From an uncultured Lachnospiraceae bacterium (lineage in GTDB: Bacteria > Bacillota > Clostridia > Lachnospirales > Lachnospiraceae): a stretch of DNA of 64,000 nt. The translations under genes were made by a program, and so were the position numbers. Below, piece by piece: positions 18,297 to 26,735 of this stretch (the first letter of the stretch is position 1; each line of letters begins with the position of its first letter). The notes under the pieces are model-generated. The model was not told the origin of the DNA, ran no database searches, and saw only the letters and a program-made list of their open reading frames with translations. The stretch lies in contig CAJTOL010000011.1 in the NCBI GenBank assembly GCA_910577645.1, positions 31,390-95,389 of the forward strand, read 5' to 3'.

Positions 18297-19649
18297 ATGG
18301 ATGCAGTAGCATTGAATCCAACCAGACTGGTGATTGCGGCAATTGTAGGCCTTATCATCTTATTGGTATTGATTATTAAATTTAACATTCAGGCTATGAT
18401 CGCTATCTTAATCGGCGCGCTGGCCATCGGCCTTATGGCAGGTATGCCTTTTGAACAGATTGTAACGGCAGTAAATGACGGTATCGGAAACACATTAAAG
18501 GGCATTGCGCTTCTGGTAGGCCTAGGGTCTATGTTTGGCGCCATACTGGAAACGTCAGGCGGCGCCCAAAGCATTGCAGTTACCATGGTAAAGAAGTTCG
18601 GTGATGAAAAGGCGGCCTGGGCTTTGGGAATTACCGGCCTGGTAATCGCAATGCCGGTATTTTTTGACGCAGGCCTGATTATCCTGATTCCTCTTGCTTT
18701 TTCCCTGGCAAAAAGAACCAGACGTTCCTCTCTGTTTTATGTAATTCCCCTTCTGGCCGGTCTGGCAGTTGGCCACGCATTTATTCCGCCTACACCGGGG
18801 CCGGTGCTGGTGGCTACTATGTTAAATGTAGAACTTGGCTGGGTTATCCTGGTAGGTATTTTCTGCGGAACCGTTGCAATGATTGTAGCAGGACCGGTTT
18901 GGGGAGCTATCTGCGGTAAGAAATTTAATATTGCCATTCCGGAACACCTGGCAAACCAGGAGGACTTTGACGAGTCTAAGCTTCCTAAGTTTGGCACTAT
19001 CGTAGGAATCATCCTGATTCCCTTAGTACTGATTATTCTGGACTCCATTGCAGGGGTAGTGCCGGCAATGGCTTCCATTCAGCCTATCCTTGGCTTCCTT
19101 GGCGAGCCTTTTGTGGCGCTGTTAATCGCAACGGTGGTGGCAATGTTTATTTTAGGCTACAAGCACGGCTACACCAACAAGGAACTGGAAAATGTTATGA
19201 CCAAGTCCCTGGAGCCTACAGGAATGATTCTGCTGGTAACCGCCAGCGGCGGCGTTCTGCGCTATATGCTTCAGTATTCCGGATTGGGTGATGTAATCGG
19301 AAATGCAGTATCTTCTGCAGCGCTGCCTATGGTAGTGGTTGCTTTCGTAGTAGCGGCGCTGGTACGTATTTCGGTAGGATCTGCAACGGTTGCCATGACC
19401 ATGGCGGCTGGCATTATTGCGGCAATGCCCGGAATCGCAGATTTTTCTCCCCTGTATCTGGCGTGCATTACTGCTGCTGTAGCAGGCGGATCCACTGTAT
19501 GCTCCCACTTTAATGACTCAGGCTTCTGGCTGGTAAAGTCCCTGGTAGGAATGGATGAAAAGACCACTTTAAAGACCTGGACCATTATGGAAACCCTAGT
19601 TGGCGGCACCGGATTTTTAGTAGCGCTGATTATCTCTTTCTTTGCATAA
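18297..19649 (+). CDS. GntP family gluconate/sugar-acid permease
   Basis: A 450-residue transporter with about 12-14 membrane helices of the gluconate:H+ symporter family. Family features are seen: LLVGLGSMFGAILETSGGAQ, MPVFFDAGLIILIPLAFSLAK, GHAFIPPTPGPV and the C-terminal GSATVAMTMAAGI / HFNDSGFWLVK. It follows the dehydratase after 36 bases with TTAGGAGGG before the ATG. It probably imports the dehydratase substrate. Confidence 0.93.
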   Translation: MDAVALNPTRLVIAAIVGLIILLVLIIKFNIQAMIAILIGALAIGLMAGMPFEQIVTAVNDGIGNTLKGIALLVGLGSMFGAILETSGGAQSIAVTMVKKFGDEKAAWALGITGLVIAMPVFFDAGLIILIPLAFSLAKRTRRSSLFYVIPLLAGLAVGHAFIPPTPGPVLVATMLNVELGWVILVGIFCGTVAMIVAGPVWGAICGKKFNIAIPEHLANQEDFDESKLPKFGTIVGIILIPLVLIILDSIAGVVPAMASIQPILGFLGEPFVALLIATVVAMFILGYKHGYTNKELENVMTKSLEPTGMILLVTASGGVLRYMLQYSGLGDVIGNAVSSAALPMVVVAFVVAALVRISVGSATVAMTMAAGIIAAMPGIADFSPLYLACITAAVAGGSTVCSHFNDSGFWLVKSLVGMDEKTTLKTWTIMETLVGGTGFLVALIISFFA

Positions 19650-19660
19650 AACTTAAAAAG

Positions 19661-19718
19661 GGGCTTTCTATTAGCAGATGTTGGCGAGAGCCGGCGGACG
19701 GCGCTAATAGAAAGTCCC
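19661..19718. terminator. Hairpin with CTTTCTATTAGC arms after gntP
   Basis: GGGCTTTCTATTAGC (19661-19675) pairs with GCTAATAGAAAGTCCC (19703-19718, one bulged T), followed by TGGTTTTG. The same arms recur at 29678-29717, and in single copy at 50139. It lies between convergent gntP and the Rpn remnant. Confidence 0.75.
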
Positions 19719-19728
19719 TGGTTTTGTG

Positions 19729-20316
19729 CTATTTCCAGTATTTATCCATCTCGGCCTGAGCTTGAGATTCGGTTAAGGAAAACTTATCCATAAGCCGGTT
19801 TCGTGTACTGTCATAGCCCTGCCCCAGTTCATGGCAGGTTTCAACCAAAGCCTGAATTCCTTGGCTGATCCCCTGGCTGATTCCCTGGTTCATCCCTTTT
19901 TGCTCAATATAATCCAACAAACTGCACGACATATCCCTCTCCCCTTTCTGTGAAAGGCTTTCGTAATAATTCATTACCGCCTCATATCTGGCATCTCCGG
20001 AAAATATCCGGAAAAATTCTAATAATTCCCTGACATGCAGGATTTTGCGTTTTCCCTCTGGGCCTTCGAAAAAATCTTTTTCTCTGTGAGTCCGTTTGGC
20101 GTGGAAATATTCTGCTACAATACGGAAGTCGGAGGTGAACTGCTCTCGTATTTCTTTTGGAAGAAAGGCTATTTCGATAAGGTTCATCCGGTAGTCCGGA
20201 ACGAATTCCAATATTTTCTGCCACTGAGGAGCCTGCTCTGCGAGGGCCTGGTGGACGGTTTTGGGCGCTTTCCATGGCCTGGTTCCAAAATACAGTACAA
20301 AAGAATTTTCCTGCAA
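19729..20316 (-). pseudogene. Rpn/PD-(D/E)XK transposase-like protein, C-terminal fragment
   Basis: 196 residues from a TTG codon, matching only the C-terminal part of the Rpn family (recombination-promoting nuclease, PDDEXK_2): LYFGTRPWKAP, FVPDYRMNLIEI, SDFRIVAEYF, then a GMNQGISQGISQGIQ linker and a final KFSLTESQAQAEMDKYW. The N-terminal nuclease core expected upstream is not found in any frame between 20317 and 20550; that frame soon meets a stop. The full family is about 300 residues, so this is a truncated remnant, probably without activity. Confidence 0.65.
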
Positions 20317-20464
20317 AAGATGGTTTCCTGAGAAAACGGAATCGTTTTGCGCCAGACAGGCGCGGGAAACGGAAGAGCCATGCCTTAAAAGCAGACCGTG
20401 AATTCAGTATAACAGAAGAGGGCAGGCTTTGCAATGAGGAGATAAGAATACTGTAAAAGGAAGT

Positions 20465-20504
20465 TTGTATACTAGTAGACAAGCTGGATGCCTTTAGGTA
20501 TAAT
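20465..20504 (+). promoter_or_regulatory. uxuA promoter overlapped by an 18-base palindrome (GntR operator candidate)
   Basis: TAGACA (20476-20481), 17-base spacer, TATAAT (20499-20504). The palindrome TTGTATACTAGTAGACAA (20465-20482) is symmetric at all but one base pair and covers the -35. Such sites are usual for FCD-type GntR repressors of uronate genes. Confidence 0.65.
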
Positions 20505-20551
20505 AATATATGAAAAGTGCCGATTCATTATTATACTAGGAGGAAAATGAG

Positions 20552-21634
20552 ATGAAAATGACATTTCGGTGGTTCGGAGAAAACAGTGATTCCGTATCTT
20601 TAAGTCAGATCCGTCAGATTCCTGGCATGACTGGCCTCATGGGGTTTCTGGACTATAAAGCGGCTGGAGAGGTGTGGACGAAGGCAGAGATTGAACGTTA
20701 CATGGCACCGATCCGCAAGGCCGGCCTGGAGTGTGAGGTTATTGAGAGCGTAAATGTCCACGAGGATATTAAGATGGGCCTGCCAGCCAGGGAGGAGTAT
20801 ATTGAAAATTACAAGATTACCATCCGCAACCTGGCAGAGTACGGCGTGAAGGTTATTGTCTATAACTTTATGCCGGTATTTGACTGGCTGCGTACTGACC
20901 TGGCCCGGGTTATTGAGGAGGACGGATCCAACAGCCTGTACTTTGACGAGAAAGATCTGGGAGCCATGGGACCTTTGGAGATTGTAAAGAAAACGGCTGA
21001 AAACTGCAATGGGTTCTCTCTTCCCGGATGGGAACCGGAGCGCCTGGCAGAGCTGGAAAAGACTTTAAAACAGTATGAGGGTATGACCGGAGATGATTTG
21101 AGAGAAAACTACAAATATTTTCTGAATGAGGTTATTCCGGTGTGTGAAGAAACAGGGATCCGAATGGCCTGCCATCCTGACGATCCGGCGTGGCCTATTT
21201 TTGGACTTCCCAGAATTGCCCACAGCCAGGAGGATTTCGATAAAATCGTAAAGCTTTATGATTCCCCGGCCAATGGGGTATGCCTGTGCACCGGTTCTTT
21301 GGGCTCTGAGCCGGATAATGATATTCCCTCTATTATCCGCCACTTTGGAGAAATGGATCGGCTTCCCTGCCTTCATGTACGCAACATTAAGCACCTGGGC
21401 TACCGCCATTTCAGAGAAGCCAGCCATCTGTCCTCGGACGGCGATCTGGATATGTACGCCATTATGAAAGCGGTTTATGATACCTGTCCGGATGTCTACA
21501 TCCGACCGGATCATGGCCGCATGATTTGGAATGAAGCAGGGCGTCCCGGTTATGGCCTTTACGACCGCGCCCTGGGGGCGACCTACTTAAACGGCCTTTG
21601 GGAAGCCATTGAAAAATCCGAAAAAAGTAAGTAA
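20552..21634 (+). CDS. uxuA: Mannonate dehydratase
   Basis: Converts D-mannonate to 2-keto-3-deoxy-D-gluconate in hexuronate degradation. The 360-residue TIM barrel begins MKMTFRWFGENSD and shows the metal-site segments MACHPDDPAWPIFGLPRI, CLCTGSLG, HVRNIKH and YIRPDHGR. A good AGGAGG lies 8 bases upstream. It is followed by uxuB with 13 bases between the stop and the uxuB start. Controlled by the palindromic promoter described above. Confidence 0.96.
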   Translation: MKMTFRWFGENSDSVSLSQIRQIPGMTGLMGFLDYKAAGEVWTKAEIERYMAPIRKAGLECEVIESVNVHEDIKMGLPAREEYIENYKITIRNLAEYGVKVIVYNFMPVFDWLRTDLARVIEEDGSNSLYFDEKDLGAMGPLEIVKKTAENCNGFSLPGWEPERLAELEKTLKQYEGMTGDDLRENYKYFLNEVIPVCEETGIRMACHPDDPAWPIFGLPRIAHSQEDFDKIVKLYDSPANGVCLCTGSLGSEPDNDIPSIIRHFGEMDRLPCLHVRNIKHLGYRHFREASHLSSDGDLDMYAIMKAVYDTCPDVYIRPDHGRMIWNEAGRPGYGLYDRALGATYLNGLWEAIEKSEKSK

Positions 21635-21647
21635 AAGGAGACGGGAT

Positions 21648-23258
21648 ATGGAATTAAATTATAAAGGATTACAAGACCGGACAGCCTGGGAAAAGGCAGG
21701 CGTGGCTCTGCCGGGATTTGACTGGGAGAAAATGTGCCGGACTACAGAAAATACTCCGGTATGGGCGCATTTCGGCGCGGGAAATATTTTCCGGGGATTT
21801 ATTGCGGATCTGCAGCAAACCCTTTTGGAGGACGGCAGTGAGACCAGCGGAATTGTGGCGGCCGACACCTTTGACTTTGATATTATCGACAAGATTTACA
21901 CTCCTTATGACAATATGACTCTGATGGTAGGGTTAAAGCCTGACGGAAGCACCGATAAAAAGGTAATTGCCTCCATTGCCAGAGGTCTGCGGGCGGACAG
22001 CAAAGACAGTTCCCAATGGAATGAATTAAAGAAGATTTTTGTTAACCCGGCTCTGCAGATGGTAAGCTTTACCATTACAGAAAAAGGGTACAGCTTGCGG
22101 ACCATGACCGGAGAAATTTCTTCTATTGCCTTAAAAGATATGGAGGAAGGCCCGGCGGCTCCTGTTCACGCTATGGGGGTTGCCGCCGCCCTTTTGTATG
22201 AGCGCTACAAAGCTGGCGGAGCCCCGGTTGCTATGGTCAGCATGGATAACTGCTCCCATAACGGTGAAAAATTAAAGGCCGGCGTTGCGGAAATTACCAA
22301 TGCCTGGGTGGAAAAAGGACTGGTGGAAAAGGAATTCCTGGCATACTTAGAGGATGAAGAGAGGGTGGCCTTCCCCTGGAGCATGATTGATAAGATTACT
22401 CCAAGACCTGCAAAAGAGATTGAGGAACAATTGGAGAACCTGGGGATTAAAGATATGGCTCCGGTGATTACCGGAAAAAATACCTATATTGCGCCCTTTG
22501 TCAATGCAGAGATTCCCCAGTATCTGGTGATTGAAGACCGCTTCCCCAACGGCCGCCCGGCTCTGGAGAAAGCCGGCGTTTACATGACAGACCGGGATAC
22601 TGTAAATATGACAGAGCGGATGAAGGTTACCACCTGCTTAAATCCTCTGCACACGGCTCTGGCTGTATATGGATGCCTCTTGGGATACAAAAGCATTGCA
22701 GAGGAAATGAAGGATAAAGATCTGGTGGCTCTCATCGAGAATATCGGTTATAAAGAGGGGATGCCGGTGGTAACCGATCCGGGCATTATCAGGCCCATGG
22801 ATTTCATTAAGGAAGTGGTAAAAGAGCGCCTTCCCAATCCCTTTATTCCGGATATGCCTCAGAGAATCGCTACAGATACCAGTCAGAAGGTGTCCATCCG
22901 CTTTGGCGAAACCATCAAGTCCTACATGGCAAGGCCGGATATGGATGCGTCCGGTTTGACTTATATCCCTCTGGCTCTGGCCGGATGGCTGCGGTATCTC
23001 CTGAAGGTAGACGATGCCGGAAACGAGATGCCTGTAAGCCCGGATCCGATGCTGGAACAGTTAGATCAGGCCCTGGCCGGGATCCAGGCAGGCAATCCGG
23101 ACAGCTTAAAGGATCAGTTAAAGCCTGTTTTGGAAAATGAAGGAGTGTTCGGCGTCAATCTTTATGAGGCCGGACTAGGAGAGAAGATAGAAGAAATGGT
23201 TCGGAAAATGCTGGCCGGGCCGGGAGCGGTTCGAAAGACTTTGAGAGAGTATTTGTAA
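21648..23258 (+). CDS. uxuB: Fructuronate reductase (mannitol dehydrogenase family)
   Basis: NADH-dependent reduction of D-fructuronate to D-mannonate, the step before UxuA. Start 21648 follows AAAAGGAG; a longer frame from 21609 overlaps uxuA and is rejected. The Rossmann part includes WAHFGAGNIFRGFIADLQ, the middle MVSMDNCSHNGEKLK, and the catalytic C-terminal domain TTCLNPLHTALAVYGCLLGY with the family Lys/Asn/His. 536 aa is normal. Its companion gene, and position, support this role over mannitol or tagaturonate specificity. Confidence 0.9.
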   Translation: MELNYKGLQDRTAWEKAGVALPGFDWEKMCRTTENTPVWAHFGAGNIFRGFIADLQQTLLEDGSETSGIVAADTFDFDIIDKIYTPYDNMTLMVGLKPDGSTDKKVIASIARGLRADSKDSSQWNELKKIFVNPALQMVSFTITEKGYSLRTMTGEISSIALKDMEEGPAAPVHAMGVAAALLYERYKAGGAPVAMVSMDNCSHNGEKLKAGVAEITNAWVEKGLVEKEFLAYLEDEERVAFPWSMIDKITPRPAKEIEEQLENLGIKDMAPVITGKNTYIAPFVNAEIPQYLVIEDRFPNGRPALEKAGVYMTDRDTVNMTERMKVTTCLNPLHTALAVYGCLLGYKSIAEEMKDKDLVALIENIGYKEGMPVVTDPGIIRPMDFIKEVVKERLPNPFIPDMPQRIATDTSQKVSIRFGETIKSYMARPDMDASGLTYIPLALAGWLRYLLKVDDAGNEMPVSPDPMLEQLDQALAGIQAGNPDSLKDQLKPVLENEGVFGVNLYEAGLGEKIEEMVRKMLAGPGAVRKTLREYL

Positions 23259-23285
23259 AAGATGCGGACAAGATCCGAAAGGATG

Positions 23286-23338
23286 AAGCTGTTGCAAAAG
23301 CAGGTGGAGAACCTGCCGGAGCAGCGGCTTCTTTTTTG
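23286..23338 (+). terminator. Terminator of the uxuAB operon
   Basis: GAAGCTGTTGC (23286-23296) pairs with GAGCAGCGGCTTC (about 23319-23331), enclosing CAGGT/ACCTG, followed by TTTTTTG. Confidence 0.8.
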
Positions 23339-23372
23339 TTTGTGGAAATGTTTGGGAAATATATTATGATTC

Positions 23373-23440
23373 TTGACAAAGACCTGGAAGAGTTTTATAA
23401 TAAACATAATTACAAAACTAAGTTTTGTAATACAAAACTA
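23373..23440 (+). promoter_or_regulatory. Promoter and palindromic operator of the dehydratase-TRAP operon
   Basis: Consensus promoter TTGACA (23373-23378), 17-base spacer, TATAAT (23396-23401). Directly downstream is the perfect inverted repeat TTACAAAAC-TAA-GTTTTGTAA (23410-23430), followed by a third half site TACAAAACTA (23431-23440). This would block transcription when bound; the IclR protein encoded in the same operon is the obvious candidate. Confidence 0.75.
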
Positions 23441-23454
23441 ATAGGAGGAGGATA

Positions 23455-25113
23455 ATGAGAGAGAATGATATTTTAAAGGGGGAACAAGGGGCGCTAAAAC
23501 GGGCTTTGTACAAATCCATGGGATTTACCGGAGAACAATTAAGCAAACCCATTATTGCCATTGCAAACAGCTATACCAATGCGACGCCGGGACATTTTAT
23601 ATTGAAACAGCTGGTTGAGCGAGTGAAAGAGGGGATTATCAAAGCAGGAGGCACACCTATGGAGTTTTCCACAGTGGCGCCCTGCGACGGAATTGCGGAA
23701 GGCCATGAAGGAATGCGGTACATATTGCCTGTCAGAGATTTGATTGCTTCATCTGTCGAGTGTATGGTAAGGGCTCACCGGTTTGACGGACTGGTGCTGC
23801 TGGGGTCTTGTGATAAAATTGTCCCGGGGATGCTGATGGCTGCCGCCAGGCTGGAGATGCCTGCCATATTTTTGAATGGAGGGCCTATGTATCCGGCTTC
23901 CTACTGTGGAAAACATTATGATGGCAATATCATCACAGAGGCTATTGGATGGAAACGGCAGGGAAAGATTAGTGAGGAAGAATTCCGGTATATTGAGGAT
24001 ATTGCAGAACCATGTCCCGGTTCCTGCGCCATGCTGGGGACGGCCAATACAATGAGCGCTATATCGGAAAGTCTGGGGATGTCCCTTATGGGGAGCAGCG
24101 CCATTCCGGCGGTTCTGGCGGCCCGCATGGCAAAGGGGGTTGAGACTGGGGAAAAGATTGTAGAACTCGTTAAAAAAGGAATCACTACAAGGGATATTCT
24201 TACAAAGGATGCTTTTGAGAATGCGATTATGCATCTTTTGGCCATGGGAGGTTCTACAAATGGTATTCTTCATCTCCAGGCAATCTATCATGAAGCGGGA
24301 TTGGGGGAACTGCCCCTTGACGTATTTGATGAATTCAGCAGGATGATCCCTCAGGTTGCATCCATTTACCCGGCATCAGAGTTTGACATGGTCGATTTTT
24401 ATGAAAGCGGAGGGGTTCCGGCGGTACTGAAGGAAATAGAGAAATACCTGCACAAGGATGCTCTGACAGTATCCGGGCATACAATAGGAGACGCTCTGTG
24501 GCAGTTTCCTTATACAAACAATCGAAATATGATTAAAACAGCAGAAGAACCCTTTGCCTTTACAGGCGGCGTAGCCATATTAAAGGGAAATATAGCGCCT
24601 CTGGGATGCGTAATGAAACCGGCAGCAGTTCCAAAGCATATGTTTAAGTATTCAGGCAGGGCTCAAGTCTTTACCACTGAGGAGGAATCCTATCAGGCAG
24701 TACTGGAAGGCAGGGTGAAACCGGGAACTTGTATGGTTCTGATGTATGAAGGACCAAAGGGCGGTCCGGGTATGCCGGAGATGTATAAAACCATGAAGTA
24801 TCTGGAAGGAATGGGGCTGTCTGATACATGTGCATTGATTACAGACGGAAGATTTTCAGGATCAAACAGAGGACTTTTTGTGGGACATATTTCACCGGAA
24901 GCATATGAACAGGGAGACTTTGCGCTGATTCAGGATGGGGACGAGATCGAGATTGATATTGATGCCAGAAGCATAGAACTAAAGGTGCCCAAAGCAATAC
25001 TTGAGGAACGCCGGAGACTGTTTGTTCCGGTAGAAAAGGAAGTAAAACGTGGATATCTGAGAACATACAGAAGAATCAGCACATCTGCATCCCAGGGAGC
25101 AGTAGTAGAATAA
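23455..25113 (+). CDS. IlvD/Edd family dehydratase, second paralogue
   Basis: 552-residue Fe-S dehydratase with the cysteines Cys77 (APCDGIAEGHEG), Cys119 (GSCDKIVPGM) and Cys191 (CPGSCAMLGTANTM), and the C-terminal TDGRFSGSNRGLFVGHISPEA. It is first in an operon with a TRAP transporter, an IclR regulator and an RraA-like protein, so a sugar acid or similar hydroxy acid is the likely substrate rather than dihydroxy-isovalerate. Start ATG 23455 follows AGGAGGAGGA. It is clearly different in sequence from the paralogue at 16539, so the two were not duplicated recently. Confidence 0.85.
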   Translation: MRENDILKGEQGALKRALYKSMGFTGEQLSKPIIAIANSYTNATPGHFILKQLVERVKEGIIKAGGTPMEFSTVAPCDGIAEGHEGMRYILPVRDLIASSVECMVRAHRFDGLVLLGSCDKIVPGMLMAAARLEMPAIFLNGGPMYPASYCGKHYDGNIITEAIGWKRQGKISEEEFRYIEDIAEPCPGSCAMLGTANTMSAISESLGMSLMGSSAIPAVLAARMAKGVETGEKIVELVKKGITTRDILTKDAFENAIMHLLAMGGSTNGILHLQAIYHEAGLGELPLDVFDEFSRMIPQVASIYPASEFDMVDFYESGGVPAVLKEIEKYLHKDALTVSGHTIGDALWQFPYTNNRNMIKTAEEPFAFTGGVAILKGNIAPLGCVMKPAAVPKHMFKYSGRAQVFTTEEESYQAVLEGRVKPGTCMVLMYEGPKGGPGMPEMYKTMKYLEGMGLSDTCALITDGRFSGSNRGLFVGHISPEAYEQGDFALIQDGDEIEIDIDARSIELKVPKAILEERRRLFVPVEKEVKRGYLRTYRRISTSASQGAVVE

Positions 25114-25153
25114 AGACGTTTACTGAGGACAGAAGGAAAGGAGCAAGGAAAGG

Positions 25154-26230
25154 ATGAAAAAGAGAATTTGGGCAGTATTATTGGCGGGGAGCATGTTATT
25201 GACAGCGTGTGGCAGTTCAGGGAACAAGGCGGTATCGGATGCATCTAAGGGCAGCGAAGCACAGAACGTGGCTGCAGATGCAGGAATTGAGGGGCAGCCT
25301 GAACAGAAGGTGACTATGAAAGTCAGTGTTGGGGTGGCAGACAATCATTTTGAAGCAATTGCTGTGAATAAGATGAAAGACTATATAGAAGAGCAGACCG
25401 GGGGAAATTTCACAGTAGAAATATTTACAGGCGCTCAGATTGGCAATGATCAGGAAGTATTTGAAGGCCTGAAGCTGGGGGTGGCAGACATGCTTCCCTG
25501 TGGTACAGATATTATAGGTAATTTTTCAAAGAACTTCGGACTTTTGTCCCTGCCGTACCTTTTTGATAATGAAAAGCAGGTAGAAGCGGTAGTGGAAGGA
25601 GAGTTTGGGCAGAATCTTTTAAAGGAACTTGAGGATATTGGTTATGTGGGGCTGGGATTCGGAAATTTTGGTTTCCGCCACACAACCAACAGCAAACGCC
25701 CGATTAACAGTGTGCAGGATATGAAAGGATTAAAAATCAGGACTATGACCACGCCTATTCATCTGGAAGTATTTGAGGCGCTGGGGGCAAATCCTACTCC
25801 TATGGCATTCAGCGAGTTGTTTTCTGCATTGCAGCAGGGCGTGGTTGACGGCCAGGAAAATCCGCTGATGAATATCTACTCCAATAAGCTTCATGAGGTT
25901 CAACAGTATCTTACCCTGGATGGCCATGTATTTACCTTTGTCACATTTGTGGTTTCCAAGGAATGGTATGATAAGCTTGATCCGTCCTATCAGCAGATTT
26001 TAAATGATGGCATTAAGATTGCCACAGACTATATGAAAGAAAGCTGTGAGTCGGAAGATGCATTAGCGCTTGAAAAGATGAAAGAAGCCGGCGTTGAGGT
26101 GACAGAGCTGACCCCGGAAGCAAAGGATGAATTCAGGGATGCTGTAAGGGGTGTGAGCGAAAAATACGGCAATGAGATAAACCCGGATAAATATAAGGAA
26201 ATGTTGGATATTATTGCATCGGTACAGTAG
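25154..26230 (+). CDS. dctP: TRAP transporter substrate-binding protein DctP, lipoprotein
   Basis: Extracellular binding protein of a tripartite ATP-independent periplasmic transporter. The N terminus is a lipoprotein signal (MKKRIWAVLL...LLTACGSSG, lipobox LTAC). Family features: ADNHFEAIAVNKMKDYIEEQTGG, the substrate-contact Arg region LKIRTMTTPIHLEVFEALGANPTPMAFSELFSALQQGVVDGQENP. 358 aa is usual. Substrates of this family are carboxylates, which fits a sugar-acid pathway. Confidence 0.93.
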   Translation: MKKRIWAVLLAGSMLLTACGSSGNKAVSDASKGSEAQNVAADAGIEGQPEQKVTMKVSVGVADNHFEAIAVNKMKDYIEEQTGGNFTVEIFTGAQIGNDQEVFEGLKLGVADMLPCGTDIIGNFSKNFGLLSLPYLFDNEKQVEAVVEGEFGQNLLKELEDIGYVGLGFGNFGFRHTTNSKRPINSVQDMKGLKIRTMTTPIHLEVFEALGANPTPMAFSELFSALQQGVVDGQENPLMNIYSNKLHEVQQYLTLDGHVFTFVTFVVSKEWYDKLDPSYQQILNDGIKIATDYMKESCESEDALALEKMKEAGVEVTELTPEAKDEFRDAVRGVSEKYGNEINPDKYKEMLDIIASVQ

Positions 26231-26258
26231 CTGTTTCACAGAAAGGGGTTACATATCT

Positions 26259-26735
26259 ATGAAAAAGAGAAATTTTGAATATTATCTGATAGTTGCCTTG
26301 TTTACAATTCTCATTGTGGTATGCTTTCTCCAGGTTCTGTTCCGCTTTGTGTTCAATCTTCCGCTGGCGTGGACAGAGGAGCTTTCCAGATATGTATTCA
26401 TTATCTTAATATACTGCGGCGCCAGCGCTGCTGTGCTGGATAACGCCCATGTCAGGGTGGAACTGATTGATAACGTGCTCTCAGAGCGCGGGAAGTTTGT
26501 GCTGGACATGGCGGTAAAGCTGCTGTGTGCTGCCGTCAGCCTGGTCATTGCCTACAACTCCAGAAAGATTATCTATAATGCCAGTCTTTCCAAACAATTG
26601 TCGGCTTCCCTCAGAATTCCTATGGCAGGCCTGTATGCGCTGGTTGCCGTCATGTTCTGCCTGATTGCATTCAGATTTTTACAGGCAGCCTTTAAGGCAA
26701 TGGCGGGAGAAAAGGAGGTTGAAAGCAAATCATGA
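26259..26735 (+). CDS. dctQ: TRAP transporter small permease DctQ
   Basis: Four-helix small membrane subunit (158 aa). Family signature FVFNLPLAWTEELSRYVFIILIYCGASAAV near residue 30-60. Start 26259 follows GAAAGGGG; a longer frame from 26214 overlaps dctP without a ribosome binding site. Its stop overlaps the dctM start by four bases. Confidence 0.92.
   Translation: MKKRNFEYYLIVALFTILIVVCFLQVLFRFVFNLPLAWTEELSRYVFIILIYCGASAAVLDNAHVRVELIDNVLSERGKFVLDMAVKLLCAAVSLVIAYNSRKIIYNASLSKQLSASLRIPMAGLYALVAVMFCLIAFRFLQAAFKAMAGEKEVESKS

Noticed and set aside
20035..20456. Plus-strand open frames opposite the Rpn remnant
   Set aside because: They have no ribosome binding site and no recognisable family, and overlap the convincing minus-strand Rpn C terminus.
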